Assembly (NCBI RefSeq): GCF_000223985.1
Contig: NZ_AFWV01000012.1
Location: forward strand, 1 to 64,000
DNA length: 64,000 bases
Direction of reading: 5' to 3'
From: Thiocapsa marina 5811
GTDB taxonomy: Bacteria > Pseudomonadota > Gammaproteobacteria > Chromatiales > Chromatiaceae
A model generated the notes under the pieces. The model ran no database searches, was not told the origin of the DNA, and saw only the letters and a list, made by a program, of their open reading frames with translations. Position 1 is the stretch's first letter. The number at the start of each line of letters is the position of its first letter. Shown here in pieces: positions 8,343 to 18,418 of this stretch. The translations under genes and the position numbers were made by a program.

Positions 8343-8819
8343 ATGTCGAGACCGCAACCCTCTGTGCCGGACGATGATCGCGCGTCCTATCCTGCCTACG
8401 ACGACGACCTGGTCGGGTGGGCTGCGGCGAATGCCGCCTTACTTCGGGCAGGTCGTCTTGCGCAGGTGGATGCCCTGCACCTTGCCGAGGAGCTGGAGGA
8501 TTTGGGAAAGAGCGAGCGTCGGTCCCTGACGAGCCATCTGGGCGATCTGATGCTGCATCTTCTGAAATGGCAGTTTCAGCCCGGGTTACGTGGCCCAAGT
8601 TGGCGGCTCTCGGTCAACACTGCCCGAGCGGCGGCTGCCGAGATCCTCGACGATAGCCCGAGTCTACGCCCGGCCTTGCAGGCTCTCGTCGACAAGGCTT
8701 ACCCGCTCGCACGTCGCAACGCGATCGCCGAAACGGGGCTTCCCGAGGCGACATTTCCGAACGACTGTCCCTACGCGATCGACAACTTGCTTGACGATGG
8801 CTTTTGGCCGGAGACCTAA
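8343..8819 (+). CDS. DUF29 family protein
   Basis: A 158-residue DUF29 protein. The family pattern is clear: YDDDLVGWAAANAALLRAGR, then LAEELEDLGKSERR, then HLLKWQFQP with PSWRLSVNTAR, then DDSPSLRPAL and a C-terminal ETGLPEATFPNDCPY. The function of DUF29 is not known. It is a soluble, mostly helical protein common in cyanobacteria and purple sulfur bacteria. The ATG at 8343 fits the usual N-terminus better than in-frame ATGs at 8295 and 8325. It is a single gene, converging with the glutaminyl cyclase gene 27 bp away. Confidence 0.85.
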   Translation: MSRPQPSVPDDDRASYPAYDDDLVGWAAANAALLRAGRLAQVDALHLAEELEDLGKSERRSLTSHLGDLMLHLLKWQFQPGLRGPSWRLSVNTARAAAAEILDDSPSLRPALQALVDKAYPLARRNAIAETGLPEATFPNDCPYAIDNLLDDGFWPET

Positions 8820-8846
8820 ATCTCCGGGTTCAATAGCACGGTCACC

Positions 8847-9698
8847 TCAATCCGGCGTCCGCGAGGCCTCGACAAGCTTGATGTGCCAGAGGCTCGGCCA
8901 ATTCTTTCCGGTCACCAAAAGCGTGCCCGGCTCGCCGGTGTAGGCCACGCCGTTGAGAACGTGCGGGTAGACGAGTCGCGTCGGGTTTGGATTCAGCCCG
9001 GAGAGATCGACCCAGCCGTTGACGGCACCCGTCTCGGCTGAAAAGCGCACCAGGTAGTCGGTTTGCCAGACATTGGCAACGATATCGCCGTCGATGTATT
9101 CGAGCTCATTGAGAAAGCCGACCTCGCCATAGCCATCTCGCACCACGATGCGGCGTTCGGCCTCGAATGTCTCCGGATCAAGGAATTCCACGCCTGCCGA
9201 GCCGTCGCTGACGATCAGATGCTCGCCGTCCGTGGTCATGCCCCATCCCTGGCGCGGATAATGGAAACGTTCGATCGGCGAAAGGTCGTGGGGACGGTAG
9301 ACGAAGCCCGTGTTTGAGATGTAGGTGAGTTGATAGAGCCGGTCCTTCAGGGCTACGGCGCCCTCGCCGAAGTAACGTGCTTCGAGCTCGCGGACGCTCT
9401 TCACTTCGCCGGTGGCCAGGTCCCATTTCTTGAGCCGAGAGCGACCGTACTTGCCGGTGCCCTCGTACAAGAAGCCGTTATGCACGAACAAGGCCTCGGT
9501 GTAGTCGGCGGTGTCGTGCGAATAGGTCTGTTGGATCTCGTAGCGATAGACGGGAATCCCGGATTGCCCATAGATCCGCGCATGGCCGACCTGGGGTGCC
9601 TCGCCATCGTGCAAGATGGGCAACGGATCAGCGGCGCCCACGGACATCCACAGCAACGTCGCCGTGGCAAGCAGCAGGACGGGGTGACTCGACTTCAT
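8847..9698 (-). CDS. Secreted glutaminyl-peptide cyclotransferase (plant/bacterial type)
   Basis: A 283-residue protein. The start at 9698 has ATCAGGAG upstream and is followed by a signal peptide (PVLLLATATLLWMSVGAA). The mature part is a five-bladed beta-propeller of the plant-type glutaminyl cyclase family, which converts N-terminal glutamine to pyroglutamate on exported proteins. Family blocks seen are YTEALFVHNGFLYEGTGKYG, FGEGAVALKDRLYQLTY, GWGMTTDGEHLIVSDGS, FLNELEYIDGDIVANVW and the C-terminal LNGVAYTGEPGTLLVTGKNW. It appears to be a single-gene unit acting in the periplasm. Confidence 0.88.
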   Translation of the reverse strand: MKSSHPVLLLATATLLWMSVGAADPLPILHDGEAPQVGHARIYGQSGIPVYRYEIQQTYSHDTADYTEALFVHNGFLYEGTGKYGRSRLKKWDLATGEVKSVRELEARYFGEGAVALKDRLYQLTYISNTGFVYRPHDLSPIERFHYPRQGWGMTTDGEHLIVSDGSAGVEFLDPETFEAERRIVVRDGYGEVGFLNELEYIDGDIVANVWQTDYLVRFSAETGAVNGWVDLSGLNPNPTRLVYPHVLNGVAYTGEPGTLLVTGKNWPSLWHIKLVEASRTPD

Positions 9699-10243
9699 CG
9701 GTCTTGACTCCTGATGGATGTTACATTCGTTCGCGATAGCCCTGGTCATTACCGGCATGGCGATCGGCCGTTCGACAAGAACCGGCGCGAGCGATACCGG
9801 GGGAGCCCGCACTATAACCGCACCGTCGAATTCACAGCGAAGTACGATGAGGTCTCTTTCAACCCCGACTATCCATGCGAGCGGTTGTCCACCTTCGAGC
9901 CGATGGTGCGACGTCTCTTGATGAAACAATGGTCTCCTCCGGCGGCGGCGCTCAAGTCGCCGAGCGTCTGAGGGCCGGCCGCGGACACCTGGAGATGGTC
10001 TCGGCCCGTGCCGTGTCTCCCGAGTTGGCGGGGGTCCGTCCAGCGTGCCCGCGGCGGCTGCCGAGATCCTCGAAGATCGTCCGAGCCCGCGCCTGCCTGT
10101 CCGCCCTCGTCGGCAACGCTTACCGTCATAGAATCCCTTGCAGAATCCCCCGCATTCGTTATATTGCTGCGCAGCAGCATAGACGCGAGCCGATCTCGCC
10201 CCGTTTCCTTGGCCGCTTCGCCGGCCGCTCCAGAGGCAAACCG
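9699..10243. other. Intergenic region between divergent glutaminyl cyclase and pycA genes
   Basis: 545 bp with no convincing gene. A short palindrome, TGCTGCGCAGCA, lies near 10165 upstream of the carboxylase gene. The region should hold the promoters of both divergent genes, but I cannot point to clear -35/-10 boxes. Confidence 0.4.
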
Positions 10244-11662
<1,419 letters not shown>

Positions 11663-11708
11663 CCCGGGCCGGTCCCGAACAGCATCCAAACCCGAGAGCA
11701 CCGACATC

Positions 11709-12176
11709 ATGCAATGGTCAGAGATCGTCGCGGATCCCACGCTCAAGGATTTGCCGTACAAGATCGAGACGAACGAATACGGGCAGATCGTCATGTCGCC
11801 GCACAAACGCATCCATGCCATTTGGCAAGGCGAGATCGAATGGAGATTGCGCCACTGTCTACCGAACGGGCGCGCCGCGCCGGAGTTTGCGATCGACACC
11901 CCTTCGGGGACCAAGGCACCGGATGTCGTCTGGTATTCGAAGGACCGTGAAGCGGACTTGTTGGCGGATCAGCGCCTGGCGCCGGAGATCTGTGTCGAGG
12001 TGCTCTCGGGCAGCAATACCGATGGGGAGCTGGCGATCAAGCGTGCGCTCTACTTCGAGGCAGGCGCCCTGGAGGTCTGGCTGTGCAACGACACAGGCGC
12101 ACTGCGCTTCTATACACCTGGTGGAGAGCAGGCGCATTCCGGACTGGCGCCGGATTTTCCGCGACAGTTGGCCTGA
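11709..12176 (+). CDS. Uma2 family protein (PD-(D/E)XK nuclease fold)
   Basis: A 155-residue Uma2 (DUF820) protein with the restriction-endonuclease fold. The catalytic pattern is visible as APDVVWYS, then ICVEVLSGSN, then the IKRALYFEAGALEVWLCN helix carrying the lysine. Its cellular role is unknown. It lies between the two carboxylase genes on the same strand (46 bp after pycA, 53 bp before pycB) and is probably cotranscribed with them. The alternative start at 11649 would overlap pycA; 11709 was chosen from the family N-terminus. Confidence 0.8.
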   Translation: MQWSEIVADPTLKDLPYKIETNEYGQIVMSPHKRIHAIWQGEIEWRLRHCLPNGRAAPEFAIDTPSGTKAPDVVWYSKDREADLLADQRLAPEICVEVLSGSNTDGELAIKRALYFEAGALEVWLCNDTGALRFYTPGGEQAHSGLAPDFPRQLA

Positions 12177-12229
12177 CGGGTCTCCATTGCCCGCTTCAAT
12201 GATTGCCTCGATTGACGAGACCTAAAACC

Positions 12230-14053
12230 ATGCCAAAGATCAACATCACGGATGTCATTCTGCGCGATGCCCATCAGTCCCTCATCGCGACGCGTATGCG
12301 CACCGAGGACATGCTGCCGATCTGTCCGAAGCTGGACGCGATCGGCTACTGGTCGCTGGAATGCTGGGGCGGCGCGACCTTCGATGCCTGCGTGCGCTTC
12401 CTCAAGGAAGATCCCTGGGAGCGTCTGCGCAAGCTCCGCGAGGCGCTGCCGAAGACCCGCTTGCAGATGCTGCTGCGGGGTCAGAATCTGCTCGGTTACC
12501 GGCATTACTCGGACGACGTGGTGCGCGCCTTCGTCAAGCGCTCGGCCGAGAACGGCATGGATGTCTTTCGCATCTTCGACGCCTTGAACGATCTGCGTAA
12601 TCTCAAGACGGCAATCGAGGCGACCAAGGCCGCCGGCAAGCATGCGCAGGGCACGATCTGCTATACGGTCAGTCCGGTTCACGACGTCCCCGGTTTCGTC
12701 CGGATGGGCAAGGAGCTGGCTGCAATGGGGTGCGACTCCATCGCCGTCAAGGATATGGCCGGATTGCTCACGCCTTTTGTCACCGCCGACCTGGTCAAGG
12801 CCCTGAAGGACAGCGTCGATCTGCCGCTGCACCTTCACTCGCACGCGACCTCGGGCCTGGCCGACATGTGCCATCTGAAGGCAATCGAGAACGGCTGCGA
12901 CACCATCGATACCGCCATCTCGTCGATGGCCGGCGGGACCTCCCATCCGCCGACCGAGAGCATGGTCGCCGCGCTGCGAGGCACCCCGTACGACACCGGC
13001 CTGGATCTCGAAGCGATCCAGGAGGTCGGCATGTATTTCTATCAGGTGCGCAAGAAGTACCACCAGTTCGAGAGCGACTACACGGGTGTGGACACCCGGG
13101 TCCAGGTCAATCAGGTGCCGGGCGGCATGATCTCCAACCTGGCCAACCAGTTGAAGGAGCAGAACGCACTGGACCGGATGAGTGCGGTGCTCGAGGAGAT
13201 CCCGTGCGTGCGCGAGGACCTGGGCTATCCTCCGCTGGTCACTCCGACCTCTCAGATCGTCGGGACGCAAGCGGTGCTCAACGTCCTGACCGAGAAGCGC
13301 TACCAGACCATCACCAACGAGGTGAAACTGTATCTTCAGGGTCGCTACGGTCGTGCCCCGGCGGCTGTCAATCCGACGCTGCAACAGCAGGCGATCGGCG
13401 GAGAGGAGTTGGTCGAGTGTCGACCCGCCGACCTGCTGAAACCCGAGCTCAAACGTCTCGTCGATGAGATCGGCGCGGTGGCGACATCCGAGGAAGATAC
13501 TCTTACCTACGCCATGTTCCCGGAGATCGGTCGCGCCTTCCTCGAGCACCGTGCCGCCGGGACACTGCATCCGGAGCCGCTGGAGCCGCCGCCGAGCGCC
13601 GCCGGTGCTCAGGCCGCACCGACCGAGTTCAATATCGCCGTGCATGGCGAGACCTATCACGTCAAGGTGACGGGCGCGGGTCACAAGGGTCTCGCCGAGC
13701 GCCACTTCTATCTCGACATCGACGGAATCCCCGAAGAGGTGCTTGTCGAGACGCTCGACGAGGTCGTCCTGACCGGCGGTGCGGAAGGTGCCGTGAAGAA
13801 GGCGATCGCGGGTAAACGGCCGAAGCCGACCCAGCCCGGTCATGTGACCACCTCGATGCCGGGCAACATCGTCGATGTGCTGGTCAAGGAGGGCGAGACG
13901 GTGACGGCCGGTCAGTCGGTTTTGGTCACCGAGGCGATGAAGATGGAGACCGAGATCCAGGCGCCGATCGGCGGAATCGTGACGGGGATCTTCGTCAGCA
14001 AGGGCGATGCGGTGAATCCCGACGAGGTCTTGCTCGAGATCAGCGGGGCTTAA
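12230..14053 (+). CDS. pycB: Pyruvate carboxylase subunit B / oxaloacetate decarboxylase alpha-type
   Basis: A 607-residue protein with three parts. The N-terminal carboxyltransferase barrel has TDVILRDAHQSLIATRMRT and the metal-binding LHLHSHATSG. A conserved PYC_OADA region (NQVPGGMISNL) follows. The C-terminal biotinyl domain has EAMKMETE with the biotinylated lysine at about K571. It transfers carboxyl from biotin to pyruvate. No oxaloacetate decarboxylase beta or gamma membrane subunit is near, which favours the anaplerotic carboxylase over the sodium-pumping decarboxylase (OadA). The stop TAA is the first three bases of a TAAACCGCG element. Confidence 0.88.
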   Translation: MPKINITDVILRDAHQSLIATRMRTEDMLPICPKLDAIGYWSLECWGGATFDACVRFLKEDPWERLRKLREALPKTRLQMLLRGQNLLGYRHYSDDVVRAFVKRSAENGMDVFRIFDALNDLRNLKTAIEATKAAGKHAQGTICYTVSPVHDVPGFVRMGKELAAMGCDSIAVKDMAGLLTPFVTADLVKALKDSVDLPLHLHSHATSGLADMCHLKAIENGCDTIDTAISSMAGGTSHPPTESMVAALRGTPYDTGLDLEAIQEVGMYFYQVRKKYHQFESDYTGVDTRVQVNQVPGGMISNLANQLKEQNALDRMSAVLEEIPCVREDLGYPPLVTPTSQIVGTQAVLNVLTEKRYQTITNEVKLYLQGRYGRAPAAVNPTLQQQAIGGEELVECRPADLLKPELKRLVDEIGAVATSEEDTLTYAMFPEIGRAFLEHRAAGTLHPEPLEPPPSAAGAQAAPTEFNIAVHGETYHVKVTGAGHKGLAERHFYLDIDGIPEEVLVETLDEVVLTGGAEGAVKKAIAGKRPKPTQPGHVTTSMPGNIVDVLVKEGETVTAGQSVLVTEAMKMETEIQAPIGGIVTGIFVSKGDAVNPDEVLLEISGA

Positions 14054-14135
14054 ACCGCGTCCGTCAGGGTATGCCGCGTCGGGAGGAATCGGTCGGGTTG
14101 GCTGATTCCATGTTTGTCGGAGTCGACGCGGTTTA
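14051..14135. repeat. TAAACCGCG-ended palindromic element, copy 4
   Basis: 85 bp, perfect 11-bp inverted ends TAAACCGCGTC / GACGCGGTTTA. Its first three bases are the stop codon of pycB. It can form a terminal stem in the mRNA and may mark the end of the pyc operon. Confidence 0.8.
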
Positions 14136-14284
14136 AGGTGATCTTGAAAATGATTCACCCGGGAAATGATTTACCGGCGTGTGGAGCCGAATCTATTCGC
14201 CCTGACTGTCTCTACAGGTGTTGCGGGCATGCGCAGTCGGGATGCCGACTCATTGAAAGCGCCTAAGTGCTTTTGGTCGTGGGT

Positions 14285-15625
14285 CTACCAGACCAACTCG
14301 CCGGCGTCGTGGGCCGAAGCAACCGCACGTCCGCGAGGCTCGTCGATGCCCAATGCGACAACCAGAGCGATAGCGAACAACACCACACAAAACAGGATCG
14401 CAGTCTGCAGGCCCACAAGGACCTGCAGGAGTCCGATCGCAAGCAGGCCGAACATCCCGGCCAGTTTCATGGACAGGCCCCAGAAGCCGAAAAGCTCGCC
14501 CGCGCGCGATAGCGGCGAAAAGAGTCCGACCAAGGTTCGGGTGGCGGACTGACAGGCGCCTAGGCTTAGCCCCGCGACACAACCGACCACCAGAAAGATG
14601 TATTGCGCCGGCCAATCGCGCCCCAGGACGTCGTGCGCCAATTCGCTCAGGAGCGGCGTGAGATAGATGAGTGCGATCGCCAGCATCCACATCACCAAGG
14701 TGATCACATAGGTCCGCAGTGCCCCGAGCCGGTCTTGGATGAATCCGAATCCGAGCGCGCCCACGGCCGCGGTGATCTGCACCAGGACGAACATCAGCGT
14801 GCGGACCGACTCGTCCCAGCCGATCACCTGAGCCCCGTAGATAAAGGCGTAGGCGATGATGATGTAGATGCCGCTCATCGAGAAGAAGACCGACACGAAG
14901 AGCACGCCCAGGTCGCGATGGGTGCGCAGACGGGTCAGCGTCTGGCGGACCCTTGCGATGCCCATTCGCATGAGGCCGGTTCCGGGCGGCAGGGCGCGCG
15001 CCCGACCGCGTTCCTGAACCCAGAGAAAGGTCGGAATGGCCGCGATCAGGAAGAAGGCGGCGGCCCAAGGACCGACCCAACGAATACGCTCGAAATTCTC
15101 GGCGCTGACATCGCCGAGGACGAGGAGCACGAAGACCGCCGAGACCATGCCGCCGACATAGCCCAACGCCCAGCCGAATCCGGAGATCTTGCCTAGATCC
15201 TCGGGCGGACCCAATCCGGGCAGAAAACTCGCGATGAAGGCCTCGCCGATCGAGTAGGCGAAGTTGGAGACGATCAGAAGCGCCACGCCGAGCAGGGCAT
15301 AGCCGGGCGCGACGAAATACAGCGCAGCCGTCGCGACCACGGTCAGCAGATAGCTTGCAAAGAGAAAGCGCTTCTTGCTCGCCGTGTAATCCATGATGGC
15401 GCCGGCCACCGGGGAGCAGACCACCACCAACAGATAGCTCGTGGAGAGCGCCAGGCTCCAAAGCAGATTGCCGAGGCGATAATCCGGCGCATCGCCGACG
15501 ATGATCCGCGTGAAGAGGTCGCCGAAGACGACCGTGATGATGAGCAAGGTATAGGCCTGGTTGGCGAAGTCGAACATCGCCCAACCGAAGATCTCGCGTT
15601 TGGGTGCGCGGATGCGTGTCGTCAT
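14285..15625 (-). CDS. MFS transporter, UMF1/Atg22-like
   Basis: A 446-residue inner-membrane protein with about 12 hydrophobic segments. The opening EIFGWAMFDFANQAYTLLI is the hallmark of the UMF1 (Atg22-like) family of major facilitator transporters. SASKK-like loop residues follow at the end of the second segment (DYTASKKRFLFASY). The substrate is unknown. The start at 15625 has AAGGG upstream and overlaps the stop of the preceding MFS gene (ATGA), so the two are translationally coupled in one operon with the DUF2919 gene. Confidence 0.85.
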   Translation of the reverse strand: MTTRIRAPKREIFGWAMFDFANQAYTLLIITVVFGDLFTRIIVGDAPDYRLGNLLWSLALSTSYLLVVVCSPVAGAIMDYTASKKRFLFASYLLTVVATAALYFVAPGYALLGVALLIVSNFAYSIGEAFIASFLPGLGPPEDLGKISGFGWALGYVGGMVSAVFVLLVLGDVSAENFERIRWVGPWAAAFFLIAAIPTFLWVQERGRARALPPGTGLMRMGIARVRQTLTRLRTHRDLGVLFVSVFFSMSGIYIIIAYAFIYGAQVIGWDESVRTLMFVLVQITAAVGALGFGFIQDRLGALRTYVITLVMWMLAIALIYLTPLLSELAHDVLGRDWPAQYIFLVVGCVAGLSLGACQSATRTLVGLFSPLSRAGELFGFWGLSMKLAGMFGLLAIGLLQVLVGLQTAILFCVVLFAIALVVALGIDEPRGRAVASAHDAGELVW

Positions 15626-16833
15626 GTCGGCCCTTGATGGATTGGTGTTCTCGGGGGCGCATGCGGTGCGAGCCGGGTCATGAGTTGTAGACAAACGAGC
15701 CCTACCACCATCAACCCGGCCACGACCAGCAGTGATCCGTCGAAGGTCCCGCTGATCTCGGCGACCTCGCCGGCGAGCACGGGACCGAGAATCTGGGCGA
15801 TCCCGTAACCGAGGGTCAAGCGCGCCATGATCTGTGCCGGATGCGCGGGATAGCGTACCCCGACCATGGTCAGGACCAAGGAGACGATCCCGATGAAGGT
15901 GAAGCCGAACAGGACGGCGCTGATGATCGCGGCGAGGAGTGATCCGCTCGCGACCGGCAGGACGATCCCGACGATCTGCAAACCGTAGGCGATCTGGAGC
16001 GTGCGCAAATATCCCAAACGACGGGCGATACGGTCCCAGAGGATCGGCGCCGGGATCGCGGCCACGCCGACCATGAGCCACATCCAATCGCCCATGCCCT
16101 GCAGGAGCGGCTGCTGCTCGGTGATCAACACGGTGAAGGTTGCGTTGATGACATAGCCGAAACCCGCGCAGACATAGGCGCCCTGGAGCAGCCACAACCA
16201 GGATGCGCGGGGTTCGGGCGAGGCGTCGAGGTGTCGGGGCGTGAGCTGTTGCCCGCGATCGGGCGTCGGCAAACCCATCCAAGCCGGTATCAAGAGCGCG
16301 GCTCCGACCAGGGTTAGGGCGAGCCACTGACCTTGCCAGGACCAGACGAGACCCGCGCCCGCAACCACCAGCACCCCGACCACGATACCCAAACCGATCC
16401 CGCTGAAATGCACCCCGAGCTCGCTGCGATGATCATGTCGGATCAGCCAGTTGAGGATCAGGCCGGACCCCAGCATCAACCCCGCTGCGCTGCTCAGCCC
16501 GGCCAGATAGCGGCTGACGCCCCAGAGGATCGGCGACTCCCCCATTGCCATCATCAGGGTCGTGATCACGGCCAAGAGCAGGCCGGCGCGATAGAGCCTG
16601 TCCTTGATCCGAAGATCCTTGAGTCGACTCACGATCAAGACCCCCGACAGATAGCCGAGATAGTTCCAGCCGGCCAACCAGCCGGCGAGTGCCTCGCCCA
16701 TCCCCGTCTCGGTTTGCAGAACCGCGATCATCGGCGTGTAGGCGAAGCGTGCGACCCCCAAGGTCAGGATCAGGGCGCAGACCCCGGATGCCAGAACGCT
16801 CCAGTGGCTTGGTTGATGATCGGGACGGTTCAC
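15622..16833 (-). CDS. YbfB/YjiJ family MFS transporter
   Basis: A 403-residue protein with 12 predicted membrane segments. The N-terminus SGVCALILTLGVARFAYTPM and the following GWLAGWNYLGYLSG are typical of the YbfB/YjiJ branch of the major facilitator superfamily. The substrate is unknown. It is the middle gene of an overlapping three-gene unit: DUF2919 (16830-17327), this gene, then the UMF1-like transporter. Each junction is a 4-bp ATGA overlap. Confidence 0.85.
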   Translation of the reverse strand: MNRPDHQPSHWSVLASGVCALILTLGVARFAYTPMIAVLQTETGMGEALAGWLAGWNYLGYLSGVLIVSRLKDLRIKDRLYRAGLLLAVITTLMMAMGESPILWGVSRYLAGLSSAAGLMLGSGLILNWLIRHDHRSELGVHFSGIGLGIVVGVLVVAGAGLVWSWQGQWLALTLVGAALLIPAWMGLPTPDRGQQLTPRHLDASPEPRASWLWLLQGAYVCAGFGYVINATFTVLITEQQPLLQGMGDWMWLMVGVAAIPAPILWDRIARRLGYLRTLQIAYGLQIVGIVLPVASGSLLAAIISAVLFGFTFIGIVSLVLTMVGVRYPAHPAQIMARLTLGYGIAQILGPVLAGEVAEISGTFDGSLLVVAGLMVVGLVCLQLMTRLAPHAPPRTPIHQGPT

Positions 16834-17327
16834 GCGTCGTGGCGCCCCGGACAGTCCCGAACGACATCCGCGACGAGGCGCGAGCGCCAGAGGTAAACCG
16901 CGACCGTCAGACTCAGCATCAGCGAGACCAAAAGCGGCTCGTCGATCGCATCGCGCAGCGGCAGGCTCGCGTCCGTCAGACGCAGGAGCAGAATGCCGAC
17001 ATACATGAGGATCGACAGAGTGAGGATTTCGCGTGCACGCCGCCAGATTCGGCGCACCCAGTCCGGACAGGGCCGGCGCCGTCGGAACCCCGCGACCATG
17101 ACGAGCGCTGCGGGGACATCGGCCAAGGTGAACTCAGGCTTCACGAGAGTGCGCAGCACTTCGATCTCCTCCCCGGTCGTCGGCAAGAAGGTGATCCCGA
17201 GGAGTAGCAGATGTCGCACCAGGAAGACCAGCGTCAGCCACAGCAGGACCGGGGTCTTCAGGAGCAGGTCGTCGTCGTAGCGAAAGCTGGCGTAGCCCGG
17301 TCGACCCCGGAGAGGCGACACGCTCAT
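16830..17327 (-). CDS. DUF2919 family membrane protein
   Basis: A 165-residue membrane protein, first gene of the three-gene unit with the two MFS transporters. YDDDLLLKTPVLLWLTLVFLVRHLLL near the N-terminus and GEEIEVLRTLVKPEF fit the DUF2919 (YfeZ-like) family. About four hydrophobic segments are seen. Function unknown. It overlaps the next gene by 4 bp. Confidence 0.75.
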   Translation of the reverse strand: MSVSPLRGRPGYASFRYDDDLLLKTPVLLWLTLVFLVRHLLLLGITFLPTTGEEIEVLRTLVKPEFTLADVPAALVMVAGFRRRRPCPDWVRRIWRRAREILTLSILMYVGILLLRLTDASLPLRDAIDEPLLVSLMLSLTVAVYLWRSRLVADVVRDCPGRHDA

Positions 17328-17400
17328 CGCGCCTCCGCGGAGACGACGGATCGCGCTCCCCCGGGAACGCCATAGGACGCGGGCCGGCAGGGGGATGCGC

Positions 17401-17781
17401 TCAAGGCGACGGCGCCTGGTCGAGCTGTGCGTAGATACAGTTCAATGCGGGCGTATTCTTGTCGGTCGGGAAGAATCCGTTGATGTCGGTTGCATAGGTC
17501 GTTCGGTCGATCCGGCCGTAATACAGCTTGCTGGTCTCGTCGAGGAAATAGTCGTTGTCGTCGCCATTGCTGACGTTGATGACGTAGTTCAGGGGCTGAT
17601 TGCCGAGTGACAGATGTCCGCAGGCACTGGCGATCTGATTGTAGAACCCCTCGACACCCGGCTTCTCGATCAGGCTATCCGGTGCAACCAGGTCACCGCC
17701 GCAGCCCGATAGCGCCAGCATGACGACGCCGGTCACGGCCAGTGTGGTCGGCATGCGTTTGTGCTCGAGTGTTTGCATCAT
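17401..17781 (-). CDS. Small putative lipoprotein
   Basis: A 126-residue protein. The doubled ATG at 17781/17778 follows GAGGAGAACGA. The N-terminus has a signal sequence ending in a lipobox (ALSG-C), so it is probably a lipoprotein. Two further cysteines lie in the mature domain (ASACGHL and LNCIYAQL). I do not recognise a family. It is probably cotranscribed with the small gene upstream at 17811-18059, 29 bp away. Confidence 0.65.
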   Translation of the reverse strand: MMQTLEHKRMPTTLAVTGVVMLALSGCGGDLVAPDSLIEKPGVEGFYNQIASACGHLSLGNQPLNYVINVSNGDDNDYFLDETSKLYYGRIDRTTYATDINGFFPTDKNTPALNCIYAQLDQAPSP

Positions 17782-17810
17782 TCGTTCTCCTCGGGTTGAC
17801 ACGGATTCAT

Positions 17811-18059
17811 TTATCGACTCCAGCGTGGGTCGAACACATCGGGCTGAAACGCGCGATATTGCGCGACACCGTACGCCAAGTGATGCACGGATTGAAGAAA
17901 ATTCAGCTCGGCCCAGGCGTCGAGGGGCCAGCCGGTACGGTCTCCGCGTTTGTCGAGCATGAGATCGGAGAATGTCTCGTCAAACGCGTCGGGGTCTCCC
18001 CAAACGAGATGTAGGCGTTTGATGACATGTGGGAACCTCTCCTCCAAAACGCAGAGCAT
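17811..18059 (-). CDS. Small conserved-looking hypothetical protein
   Basis: 82 residues, with a good TTGAGGAGC ribosome-binding site. The segment LVWGDPDAFDETFSDLMLDKRGDR, followed by a hydrophobic helical stretch, resembles short helical proteins of unknown function (pattern LWG-PE...RG-R-G-P...EL..L...H) that I recall from purple sulfur bacteria. No function can be given. It is the first gene before the small lipoprotein gene. Confidence 0.55.
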   Translation of the reverse strand: MLCVLEERFPHVIKRLHLVWGDPDAFDETFSDLMLDKRGDRTGWPLDAWAELNFLQSVHHLAYGVAQYRAFQPDVFDPRWSR

Positions 18060-18418
18060 GGCGGTCGCTCCTCAATGATGCGGATCGCTCGCGGGGAGCG
18101 ACTTCCGTAGCTTCGATCCAAGACCCGGGCGCCGCCCCGAGCTCCGGCCATCCGAGTTGAAGATCCGGTGTCCGAATCTTCTGCCTATGCCGCCGGTCGT
18201 CGTGTTCGTACGAGCGGTGGTCTCGACTCCGATGAAGCATTCTGCGAGCCAAACCAAAACTCGCGTCTAACTGGCCGAACCCGCAAAGAATACCCCCTCG
18301 CTGTCGAGTCGCGAGACAAGCTCGCCGGACAAGGACCGTGCCAATGTGACCCGAATGGTCAAGCGCGTGCGCCGCGCCCGAGATCCGGCTCGGGCGCCCC
18401 GACGGTGTCCCGGATGTC
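18060..18418. other. Intergenic region with no gene seen
   Basis: 359 bp between two minus-strand genes. No ORF with a plausible start and family was found. It should contain the promoter for the two small genes to its left and the 3' end of the thioredoxin-fold gene to its right. Confidence 0.4.

Noticed and set aside
12230-14053. Sodium-pumping oxaloacetate decarboxylase alpha subunit
   Set aside because: The beta and gamma membrane subunits are absent nearby and a biotin carboxylase is encoded alongside, favouring pyruvate carboxylase.
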